A DNA stretch of 9,263 nucleotides from Acidobacteriota bacterium (GTDB lineage Bacteria > Acidobacteriota > Terriglobia > Versatilivoradales > Versatilivoraceae): NCBI GenBank assembly GCA_028875135.1, contig JAPPFQ010000557.1:1-9263 (forward strand). Reading direction: 5' to 3'. The position numbers were made by a program, and so were the translations under genes. Positions 1 to 6,323 of the stretch are shown in pieces. A model generated the notes under the pieces. That model worked only from the letters and a program-made list of their open reading frames with translations, was not told where the DNA came from and made no database searches. Position 1 is the first letter of the stretch. Every line of letters begins with the position of its first letter.

Positions 1-2971
1 GCTCGGGATACTGGTGGATCTTGCTGCTGTTGGCCTTGTGGCCGTTGGCGATGAAGAGGGCATGGCTCTGGTACCGCAGGCACTGTTCCACCAGGGCCTC
101 GGCTTCGGGAGTCGCCAGTCTGCTCAGCCAGGCCTGCTGAATGGCCGGGCGCAGAGGAGGATTCCAGACCCACCACTGCCAGGCAGCCTTGGCTGCCCAG
201 GCCCGCACGCCCGGATGCGGGTCCCGCGTCAGGGCCCTGGCCAAGAGCCCGGACAGGCGGGACTGGTCGAAGCCTGGGCGGGTCAAAACGGCATCGGCGC
301 GCATCCCCAGAGCCTTGAGAACGGTTTCCCGCACACGGTCGTTCCCGGAATCGTAGGCCTCGAAGAGCTCTTCAAAACCTCGATCGTCCAGCAGCGTCTG
401 TTCCATGGCCCAGGCGGCCGCCTCCCGAACCATCTTGACGGGATCGCCCATGGCTGAGATCAGCGCGTCCACGCCCTGTCTGCCGTGGATGCCCCCCAAT
501 CCCATGAGGCCCCAGTAGCGCACCAGGGGACTGTTGTGGGCCGCGGCCCGGACCATCAGGTCCGCCAGCCCGGGGTCTTCCGAGTGCGACAGATCTCTGA
601 CCCTGGCCAGGGTGGTCCTCAGGGAGTCTGCGGGCGAGAATTCGAATCGCTGCCGCGGATGCTCCGGCGGTGGCAGCGGAAAGAGGCGGGAAAGCGCGTG
701 CAGCACGTAGGCCGTGGTCACGAAGCCGGTCTTGGCGCTTTTGTTCCAGAGTCCATAGGGCTTCTGCATTCCCAACAGCGCCTGGACCCCCGAGTCGACC
801 GCCGGATCACCGGCGCCATGGCCGAGTGCTTCCAGGGCGATCAGGGCCAGGGCCGTGGGCGCCGGATCCGACTTGCCGTCGGTTTTCCAGCCCGGGCCTT
901 CGGGGAGCGGCTGTCCGGGGTCGAAGCCCCAGGACCCGTCCGGATTCTGGATGGCTCTCAGCCGCTTCTCGTCCTCGGCTACCTGCCTTTGAATCCGCTG
1001 CCACAGGTCCAGGGCGGCCTCCTCCGACAGGAGCTCATAGTCCGGGAACTCGGCCGGAGGCGGCTCTTCTTCGGACTCATCGGTTGCCGGTGGCGGGTCG
1101 ATCCGAGGAGGCCGAGGCGGGAGTCCCTGTTGAACGGAATGCACCTTGCGGCCGGCTTCGAGGTAGTCCCGGGGAAAGAAGCGGCGGAAAAACTCGATGC
1201 GGTGGGAGAGATCGTCGCTGTACTTCGGCTCCACCTCCAACAGCTTCCGGGCCTTTTCCTCCACCCCCGCGAAGTAGCGGGGATGGCCGGTACGGTCCCA
1301 GGCGGTGCGCAGGATCTCTCCGGCATAGCTGAAAACGACCGATTTCCCGACGTTGGAACCGGGACCGGCGGCATTGATCCCGCCGGGGTCGGCGGTCTGC
1401 AGCACATGGTTGGCGGCGCGAACCAGTTGCTGCGAATGGAGCTTGCGCGGAGGGAGCACCCGCTCGGCGGTGCAAACGTTGTGGCCGGCCACCCGGGTTC
1501 CGGCGGGACCGTCGCCGATGTCCAGGGGAGCCAGGCTGGTGTTGTTGGCGGCCTCCTTGAGGTAATTGGTCGGCCGCAGCGACTCGTACATCACGTTGAC
1601 CAGCCGCCGGAAGTTCTGAAGGTTTTCGATTGGGTATCCGTATTCCACGGGGACCGCCGAGCCCCAGACCCCGGCCTGGGTATGGCAGCTCATGCAGTGG
1701 GTCCCCAGCAGGTTGCCGGTGTCGCGGATGCGGCGCTCCACGCTGGCGCCGCGGGGGCGGTTGGTCAGCCAGGCGTCCACCTGGGCCAGGTGGTCGTAGA
1801 GGCCCTGGCGCACCGCCATCCGGGGGTCCCGGTAGGGCGCCGGCCGGAGCAGCCGCAATTCGATCTCGTAGCCCGGCGCGTTGGCCTCCGCCCGCAGGAA
1901 ATAGACTCCGCCGGGCTGCAACAGGCGGTTGATTTCCGACCGGTGGTCCTCGGACTGCTGGTGAACCCGCTCGTTGTCATTGCGCCCCCGGGTGTATTCC
2001 GCCAGCGGCAGCAATGCCATCCTGCCGGGGGCGGTTTCCGCCCCGTCCCGGGAGGGTTCGGCAGGGGCCGGACCGGACTCGCCGGTCGGGTCCGGCAGCG
2101 CGTAGAACCTGAGGCGTGCCGCCAGGGTGTGATCGGGAAGCGTCAGGTTGCAGGTCAGCAGCCGCGGCTCGGTTCCGGTGAACTCGAGGCGAAACCAGTC
2201 GTCGCCGGAACGGCCGACCCTGCCGTTGTCGAAATACTCGACGTCATCGGCCCCGGCGGTTACCAGAACCCGCTGCACACCCTCGCCGTCGGGAAGCGGA
2301 ATGGGCTGAGCCTGCTCGGGAGTATCGTTGGGTTCCTTCTCGAGGTGGAAATGAAGGTCGGGCGACGCCTCGAGATCCAGGGGCCTGATCCGGGCGAACA
2401 TGGCAACCCGTGTCCCGGGGGACCATGGCGTATGGCGGGGGAAGGCGTCGACCTGGGGCGCGGTCCCGGTCTCGCGCCAGCGGGGTCCGCCAAAGACCGG
2501 GTCTTCATCGATAACCGGAAACAGGCTCAATACATACCTTCCCGACACCGGTGCCCGGTAGATCAGGAAGACATCCGGGTCCAGGGCATGGAGCACTTTT
2601 CTCCAGTCGGGGGTGGGAGGGGTGTATATGCCGAAGGCGTCGGGCTCTCTTCCGTCCCGGCCGGAACCGACGGTCTCTTTGGAGCCGTCGGTTCCCTTGG
2701 CCCCATCGCGGCTTTCCAGGCGCCAGCTCACTGCTACCCGGCCGTTGACCGGCAGTGAGGAGGGGCTGGAGACGGCCACCGAAATCTCACGGACTTCGCC
2801 GCGACGCAGGTTGAAGGTCCTTTCCCACCGGCTGTCGGACTGAAGGGAAACCTCCACCCGGTCGTTGCCGGAGGACACGCCGCCCGCTCGACCGGCAAGC
2901 ACGCCCAGGAGAACCAGAACGGCCGCCATCCAGCCGGCGCCGCACTGCCCAACAACTTTCAGCTTGTCCAT
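1..2971 (-). CDS. Large exported c-type cytochrome with PPC domain, cyclase-like repeats and HEAT repeats (3' end cut by window)
   Basis: An open frame of 990 codons runs from ATG at 2969-2971 off the left edge without a stop. A weak Shine-Dalgarno (AGGGG, 2980-2984) lies 8 bases upstream of the ATG. Residues 1 to about 33 form a signal peptide (MDKLK, then a hydrophobic run ending near AGRAGG). Residues about 208-305 look like a bacterial pre-peptidase C-terminal (PPC) domain, with EKEPNDTPEQAQPIP near residue 211 and a DDWFRLEF segment. C426-M-S-C429-H430 is a c-type haem attachment motif, the only CxxCH seen. A proline/acid-rich linker (about 608-632) leads to repeats like those of squalene cyclases and prenyltransferases: QNPDGSWGF (675-683) and a second around W742, ending in TTAYVLHALSRLF. 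From about residue 790 the protein is HEAT-like (VRYWGLMGLGG near 818; VREAAAWAME). It is probably periplasmic and haem-bearing. The redox partner and substrate are unknown. The domains are recognised by eye, so family assignments beyond the haem motif are tentative. cutA lies 79 bases upstream on the same strand. Confidence 0.85.
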   Translation of the reverse strand, partial: MDKLKVVGQCGAGWMAAVLVLLGVLAGRAGGVSSGNDRVEVSLQSDSRWERTFNLRRGEVREISVAVSSPSSLPVNGRVAVSWRLESRDGAKGTDGSKETVGSGRDGREPDAFGIYTPPTPDWRKVLHALDPDVFLIYRAPVSGRYVLSLFPVIDEDPVFGGPRWRETGTAPQVDAFPRHTPWSPGTRVAMFARIRPLDLEASPDLHFHLEKEPNDTPEQAQPIPLPDGEGVQRVLVTAGADDVEYFDNGRVGRSGDDWFRLEFTGTEPRLLTCNLTLPDHTLAARLRFYALPDPTGESGPAPAEPSRDGAETAPGRMALLPLAEYTRGRNDNERVHQQSEDHRSEINRLLQPGGVYFLRAEANAPGYEIELRLLRPAPYRDPRMAVRQGLYDHLAQVDAWLTNRPRGASVERRIRDTGNLLGTHCMSCHTQAGVWGSAVPVEYGYPIENLQNFRRLVNVMYESLRPTNYLKEAANNTSLAPLDIGDGPAGTRVAGHNVCTAERVLPPRKLHSQQLVRAANHVLQTADPGGINAAGPGSNVGKSVVFSYAGEILRTAWDRTGHPRYFAGVEEKARKLLEVEPKYSDDLSHRIEFFRRFFPRDYLEAGRKVHSVQQGLPPRPPRIDPPPATDESEEEPPPAEFPDYELLSEEAALDLWQRIQRQVAEDEKRLRAIQNPDGSWGFDPGQPLPEGPGWKTDGKSDPAPTALALIALEALGHGAGDPAVDSGVQALLGMQKPYGLWNKSAKTGFVTTAYVLHALSRLFPLPPPEHPRQRFEFSPADSLRTTLARVRDLSHSEDPGLADLMVRAAAHNSPLVRYWGLMGLGGIHGRQGVDALISAMGDPVKMVREAAAWAMEQTLLDDRGFEELFEAYDSGNDRVRETVLKALGMRADAVLTRPGFDQSRLSGLLARALTRDPHPGVRAWAAKAAWQWWVWNPPLRPAIQQAWLSRLATPEAEALVEQCLRYQSHALFIANGHKANSSKIHQYPE

Positions 2972-3050
2972 GGTTGTTTCCCCTGGTTTCGATTTCGCCG
3001 AAGGCCGCCCCTCTTCCTGGCTCGCCGGGCGAAGCCGTGGACCACGGCGG

Positions 3051-3377
3051 TCATGGCTTCCCGCTGAGGGAGGACTCGATCCAATTCAGGTAGTTCCGAG
3101 AGCCGTCCACCACCTGGAGAGCGATCACTTCGGGCACTGCATGGGAGTGGAGGCGGACCACCTCTTTTTCGAGCTCGGCCAACCGCTCGCGAGAGGTCTT
3201 GATCATGACCATGACTTCGTTGTCCTCGACCACCTTGTCTTCCCACCAGTACCAGGAACGAACCCCGGGAACCAGGTTCACGCAGGCCGCCAGACGCTTG
3301 GCCACCAGTTGCCGTCCGACCTTCCCGGCCTCCTCCAGGCTGGCGCAGTTGACCAGCACCACCACTTTGTCTGTCAT
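3051..3377 (-). CDS. cutA: CutA family divalent-cation tolerance protein
   Basis: A 108-residue protein of normal CutA length. CutA proteins are small trimeric ferredoxin-like-fold proteins, related in shape to PII signalling proteins. They were first linked to copper tolerance, but their real role is still uncertain. Family hallmarks visible here are LAACVNLVPGVRSWYWWE (residues 29-46, including conserved C32), the EVMVMIKTS strand (54-62), HAVPEVIAL (79-87) and YLNWI near the C-terminus (96-100). There is no signal peptide, so it is presumably cytoplasmic. ATG at 3375-3377 is preceded by a strong Shine-Dalgarno (AGGAGG, 3383-3388, 5 bases away), which fixes the start. A TATAAT on the same strand at 3462-3467 could drive it. 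No terminator is visible between its TGA and the cytochrome gene 79 bases downstream, so the two may be co-transcribed. Confidence 0.95.
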   Translation of the reverse strand: MTDKVVVLVNCASLEEAGKVGRQLVAKRLAACVNLVPGVRSWYWWEDKVVEDNEVMVMIKTSRERLAELEKEVVRLHSHAVPEVIALQVVDGSRNYLNWIESSLSGKP

Positions 3378-3425
3378 GGCTGCCTCCTCGCCCCGGGGAC
3401 GCCGTCGAGACCGGGGAGCAGCGTC

Positions 3426-3442
3426 GTCCCGGCTAACGGGAC
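3426..3442 (-). promoter_or_regulatory. Hairpin in the predicted cutA 5' leader
   Basis: A perfect 6-bp stem (GTCCCG / CGGGAC) closes a 5-base loop. It lies between the predicted cutA -10 element and its Shine-Dalgarno site, in a leader of roughly 75-80 bases. It has no U-tract, so it is not a terminator. It could influence translation or mRNA stability, but it may simply be chance in G+C-rich DNA. Confidence 0.25.
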
Positions 3443-3456
3443 ACCGGTCAAAGGGA

Positions 3457-3485
3457 TTTTCATTATATCCGTTTTGGGCTAGACT
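3457..3485 (+). promoter_or_regulatory. Candidate promoter of the FtsB-like gene and tRNA-fMet
   Basis: TTTTCA (3457-3462) and TAGACT (3480-3485) are separated by exactly 17 bases. Each matches its consensus hexamer at four of six positions. The predicted transcription start near 3491-3493 would leave almost no leader for the TTG at 3497 but about 100 bases for the TTG at 3596. It sits back to back with the cutA -10 element. Confidence 0.35.
3462..3467 (-). promoter_or_regulatory. Candidate -10 element for cutA
   Basis: The minus strand reads TATAAT exactly, within a local AT-rich patch and about 85 bases before the cutA ATG. No good -35 hexamer lies 16-18 bases upstream (the best is AAGCTA at 17), so this would be an activator-dependent or -10-dominated promoter. 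It overlaps the candidate promoter of the divergent cell-division gene. Confidence 0.4.
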
Positions 3486-3595
3486 AGCTTCCTGCTTTGC
3501 CGGCCAACGATAGCGAGCGACGGAGCCTCATCGCAACGCGGCCGACCGGGGGAGGACCACCGGCTGGTTCCGGTCAGGAGCAACTGGGGACAATC

Positions 3596-4003
3596 TTGGC
3601 TTCCAGGAAATTATCCAGGGTCAAACCCGGGAAGAAACCCTCCTTTCTGAGATCCATTCTCGCGGTCATTATGGGTCTGCTTTTGCTGGGCTTGGCGGTG
3701 CAGGCCGTTTTCGGCCCTACGGGCTACTTGAAGATGAACCGCCTGGAGGAGGAGATACAGTCTCTGGTTCGGGAGAAGGAAGCTCTCGAATCGGGAAACC
3801 GCCAGGTGATGGGCGAGATCGAATCCCTGAAAACCGACCCCGCCGCCATCGAAAAGATCGCTCGTGAAGAGTTGGGCATGGTCCGGGAAGGCGAAATCAA
3901 GATCGTCACCAAACCCGACTCCCACGGTTCTCCCGGCGCCGCGGCCGGCGGAGACGACCCGGCAGCCCGGCTCGGGAACCCACCTCCCCCACAAACTCCT
4001 TGA
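3596..4003 (+). CDS. Septum formation initiator (FtsB/DivIC family) cell-division protein
   Basis: The family consists of small bitopic membrane proteins that join FtsL and FtsQ/DivIB in the divisome and help switch on septal peptidoglycan synthesis. With the start used here the product has 135 residues: a basic cytoplasmic segment (1-19), one membrane span (about 20-39), a coiled coil rich in E, L and R (about 45-79), then the family's conserved DPAAIEKIAREELGMVREGE stretch (81-100). The tail is long and rich in Pro, Gly and Ala. There is no ATG ahead of the membrane span. TTG at 3596 follows GGGGA at a usable distance; an in-frame TTG at 3497 would add 33 residues but has no Shine-Dalgarno, so I prefer 3596. 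tRNA-fMet follows 31 bases later with no terminator between, suggesting one transcript. Whether it is FtsB or DivIC by orthology cannot be told from sequence alone. Confidence 0.85.
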   Translation: MASRKLSRVKPGKKPSFLRSILAVIMGLLLLGLAVQAVFGPTGYLKMNRLEEEIQSLVREKEALESGNRQVMGEIESLKTDPAAIEKIAREELGMVREGEIKIVTKPDSHGSPGAAAGGDDPAARLGNPPPPQTP

Positions 4004-4034
4004 CTCCCAAACCCGCCGGAAACTAGTATTTCGG

Positions 4035-4111
<77 letters not shown>

Positions 4112-4125
4112 ATTCTCCCTCCAGG

Positions 4126-4147
4126 GCCGTCCCAGGACGGCTTTTTT
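4126..4147 (+). terminator. Intrinsic terminator after tRNA-fMet
   Basis: The stem GCCGTC / GACGGC (6 bp, extendable to 7) closes a CCAG loop and is followed at once by six T residues (4142-4147). It begins 15 bases after the tRNA's CCA end and should end the FtsB-like gene and tRNA transcript. Confidence 0.9.
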
Positions 4148-4277
4148 CGTTGGCGCTTCCCCTATTCACGCAGATACCCTTTCCAGGCTTGTCCGACAAT
4201 CCTTATTCTCCTGTTAGCCAACCTGCAGTTTTCACCGGGTTGCTTGGTTTTCAGGATGAAAATCGTGAGGAGAAACG
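4148..4277. other. Intergenic region before the small secreted-protein gene
   Basis: Relatively AT-rich compared with the flanking genes. It should hold the promoter of the small gene, but I see no convincing -35/-10 pair (TTGTCC near 4188 has no good -10 partner). The only clear signal is a strong Shine-Dalgarno, GAGGAG at 4267-4272, placed 5 bases before the ATG at 4278. Confidence 0.4.
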
Positions 4278-4526
4278 ATGACATCAAGACAGGGTTTGAA
4301 GCAGGCTGACTGGTACAACCGAGTGGTCTTTGGAGTTATTGCGGCAGCTCTCGCCACCCTGGCGGTCCAAGGGGCATGCGCCGTGGAACCGGTGGTGCAT
4401 GCAAGGCAGGTTCCGTGCGGGTCTTCGGCTGAAAATCCTTGCTACGTCGTGTTTCCGGAGGAGTTGATGCCGCTGGACCACAAGGGGAATCCACTCGGTC
4501 TGAGAGTTTATGTGACCAATAATTGA
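4278..4526 (+). CDS. Small secreted protein of unknown function
   Basis: An 82-residue product whose family I do not recognise. The evidence that it is real is a strong Shine-Dalgarno (GAGGAG) 5 bases before the ATG and a well-formed signal peptide. The signal peptide has a charged N-region with R4, K8 and R15, a hydrophobic core (VVFGVIAAALATLAV) and a likely cleavage after GACA at about residue 35. The predicted mature part is only about 47 residues. It has two cysteines (C47 and C55, in VPCGSSAENPCYVVF) spaced so that they could form one disulphide. It ends in LRVYVTNN. The gene stands alone between the tRNA terminator and the convergent SUMF1-domain gene. It could be a small periplasmic or surface protein. 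Confidence 0.6.
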   Translation: MTSRQGLKQADWYNRVVFGVIAAALATLAVQGACAVEPVVHARQVPCGSSAENPCYVVFPEELMPLDHKGNPLGLRVYVTNN

Positions 4527-4529
4527 GGG

Positions 4530-4616
4530 TTACTCTGTCCTCACCAGGCGGAAGCCAAGCTCCTCGCCGCGGAGTCTGGGCTGGAACACGCGGCGATACG
4601 ACGCCCGGAAATATTA
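4530..4616 (-). pseudogene. Severed C-terminal tail of the SUMF1-like domain, in frame beyond the TAA
   Basis: Reading past TAA (4614-4616) in the same frame gives 27 residues and then TAA at 4530-4532. They include YFRASYRR and end in GEELGFRLVRTE, the normal C-terminus of SUMF1/FGE domains (R-x-A/S-x-R, then GFRLVR). Counting the stop as one residue gives eight positions between GGSW and the first conserved Arg, the same as in human FGE. The stop therefore replaces a residue rather than marking a frameshift. The restored protein would be 562 residues. Confidence 0.85.
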
Positions 4617-6218
4617 TGTACTGAGGTAGCTCCAACTGCCGCCCTTGGCCACCCTTCCCCTGCCTGTGCGTGGACCCACAGGGTCCGTGACCGCCCCACC
4701 CGGATAACGGCTGTACCAGTCGCTCACCCATTCCCAGACATTCCCCAGCATGTCGTAGAGGCCGAACGAATTGGGAACCTTCTGCCCGACCGGCTGAGTC
4801 TGTCTTCCACTGTCCCGGTAATGCCAGGCAATCTCGTGCACAACCGGTTCTTCGAAGGCATCTCCCCCCAGGCTGAAGACTCCTGCGTAAGTGTCCGTGG
4901 TCGTGCCCGCCCGCGCTGCATATTCCCACTCCGCCTCGGTCGGCAAGCGGTACCGGCCTCCTTCCGCCCGCGCGTTGAGCTTTCTGATGAACGCTTGTAC
5001 GTTGTTCCAGGAAACCTTCTCCACCGGACAGTTCCCGCATCCCGAGAATCTCGAGGGATTGTGGCCCATCACGGCTTTCCACTGGTCCTGAGTCACCTCG
5101 TACTTGCCGAGAAAAAACCCCCGACTGATCCAAACCTGCGTCACCGGCCTTTCATCGGGTTCCGCATAGGAGCCGGTCGAGCCCATCAGAAACTCTCCCG
5201 GAGGAATCCCTACGAACTCCATTCCATCGAACATCACGGTTTCACCTGCTCGGATCTTGAGGGGACCGGATTGGGCTGCAGAGTAAGCGGCGGCCTCATC
5301 CCGCGCCTTTTCGGCTTCGGCCCGGTTCAGCAGATCCAGGGCTTCCTGGTATCGATCGGCGTCCCGACCCCGCAACTGCAAATAGCGGGCCAGGGATTGA
5401 ATCGCGCGCTCGGGCTCGCCCAACCCAAACCAGACTTCCGCATAACCGAAGTGATCCTCGGGCTGGGGCTCCAGTTCGTGCTCCTGTTGGAGGGAGAGCG
5501 CCTTCTCCATGGCCTGGCGAGCCCCATGGGGATCCTCTTCCCGCAAGAGCCGTTGGGCTTGGCTCACGTGTTTGTCGACCAGGATCTCGGGCGGGAGCTG
5601 GAGCCCGCGCCTGGGGTCGGCTCCTCTGGGCCCCGCTCCCGATTGCGGTGCGTCCGGGGCCGGTTGCTCCTTTTTCCCTGGCACGTCAAGGGAGAAATCA
5701 ACCGACCAGCTCCTGAAAGCCGGCTGGTCTTCGTGGAAGACCAGGAGAAACAGAACGTCACGCGCCACCTGGTCCTTCCCCATGCCATTGGGCATTGAGA
5801 GCGCTATCTGGGTGTCGGCCCACTCGATGGGCGTGGGACGGCCCTCCGCATCGACAAAATTTCCCGAGGGGCCACCGCCTGGCCCTTCGCCGCTCCATTC
5901 AGTGCAGGGAGGCCATGGGGACGCTATATCAAACTCGGCTTTGAGGGAGGACAGGCGGTGGCCGGTGTTGTTGTGAGCCGAGAAATCGAGCTGCCAGACG
6001 TGGAGGGATTGGCCGTGGTTGTCCTTGATTTTTCGAAACTCCAAGGGGGAGTGCTTTTCCTCGAGGACATGGCAGGTGGCTGCATATCGGGAAACGATTT
6101 GGGTGGTACCCTGGAGTTGGATACCGTCGCGGTCATAGAGGATTTCGGCAGAAGCGGCTCGGCAAAGGAGGAAAACGGTGAAGCCGAAAGGAATGGCGAA
6201 ATTTGTAAAAGGTTTCAT
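4614..6218 (-). CDS. Exported TPR / SUMF1-like (FGE-sulfatase) domain protein, truncated by an in-frame stop
   Basis: A 534-residue product. ATG at 6216-6218 follows a perfect AGGAGG (6227-6232) by 8 bases. Residues 1-24 form a signal peptide ending in AASA. Residues 25 to about 180 look beta-rich and are unrecognised. About 208-305 is helical and TPR-like (AQRLLREEDPHGARQAMEKA, then YAEVWFGLGEPERAIQSLARY). Residues 330-534 are a SUMF1/FGE-type domain: FVGIPPGEFLMGS, KYEVTQDQWKAVMG, PVEKVSWNNVQAF, YRLPTEAEWEYAARAG, NSFGLYDMLGNVWEWVSDWY and RVAKGGSW. The domain normally continues to a GFR motif, but TAA at 4614-4616 stops it nine residues after the start of GGSW; the missing tail follows in frame. 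The cysteines used by true formylglycine-generating enzymes in the GGS-xxC-xxxxC region appear to be tyrosines here, so sulfatase activation is unlikely. The gene is divergent from the TonB receptor. Confidence 0.85.
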   Translation of the reverse strand: MKPFTNFAIPFGFTVFLLCRAASAEILYDRDGIQLQGTTQIVSRYAATCHVLEEKHSPLEFRKIKDNHGQSLHVWQLDFSAHNNTGHRLSSLKAEFDIASPWPPCTEWSGEGPGGGPSGNFVDAEGRPTPIEWADTQIALSMPNGMGKDQVARDVLFLLVFHEDQPAFRSWSVDFSLDVPGKKEQPAPDAPQSGAGPRGADPRRGLQLPPEILVDKHVSQAQRLLREEDPHGARQAMEKALSLQQEHELEPQPEDHFGYAEVWFGLGEPERAIQSLARYLQLRGRDADRYQEALDLLNRAEAEKARDEAAAYSAAQSGPLKIRAGETVMFDGMEFVGIPPGEFLMGSTGSYAEPDERPVTQVWISRGFFLGKYEVTQDQWKAVMGHNPSRFSGCGNCPVEKVSWNNVQAFIRKLNARAEGGRYRLPTEAEWEYAARAGTTTDTYAGVFSLGGDAFEEPVVHEIAWHYRDSGRQTQPVGQKVPNSFGLYDMLGNVWEWVSDWYSRYPGGAVTDPVGPRTGRGRVAKGGSWSYLST

Positions 6219-6323
6219 GGCTGCAACCTCCTGGACGGGACTTGGTACATACTCTCAGAGTCATCGGAAAGCACCTCAGGTTGCTACGGAGCGGCTGAAA
6301 GACGGAGTTGCCTCAAACTTCAC
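6219..6323. promoter_or_regulatory. Divergent promoter region between SUMF1-like gene and TonB receptor gene
   Basis: This 105-base spacer must carry signals for both genes. It contains a perfect palindrome, ACTCT-C-AGAGT (6251-6261), near its middle, a possible operator. It also has a 7-base inverted pair, GCAACCT (6223-6229) and AGGTTGC (6278-6284), whose left copy overlaps the Shine-Dalgarno of the SUMF1-like gene. I could not identify convincing -35/-10 pairs on either strand. Confidence 0.35.

Noticed and set aside
1472..1474. Second haem site at the HNVCTAER segment of the cytochrome
   Set aside because: The sequence has one cysteine and no CxxCH pattern; only the CMSCH motif qualifies.
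485..2758. Plus-strand open frame of 757 codons
   Set aside because: It is antisense to the large cytochrome gene, whose frame has a signal peptide, haem motif and recognisable repeats. The translation here is Gly/Arg/Pro/Val-rich with no domain, as expected for a shadow in G+C-rich DNA.
3004..3016. Possible terminator between cutA and the cytochrome gene
   Set aside because: The spacer has short GC-rich inverted repeats (for example CCGTG/CACGG near 3035-3047), but none is followed by a T-run, so I do not call a terminator.
2865..3482. Plus-strand open frame of 205 codons opposite cutA
   Set aside because: Antisense to cutA and its leader; cutA has the family motifs and a perfect Shine-Dalgarno.
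5958..6323. Upstream extension of the TonB receptor frame
   Set aside because: The frame is open but antisense to the well-supported start of the SUMF1-like gene. It would also bury the signal peptide inside the protein. ATG at 6324 is the better start.
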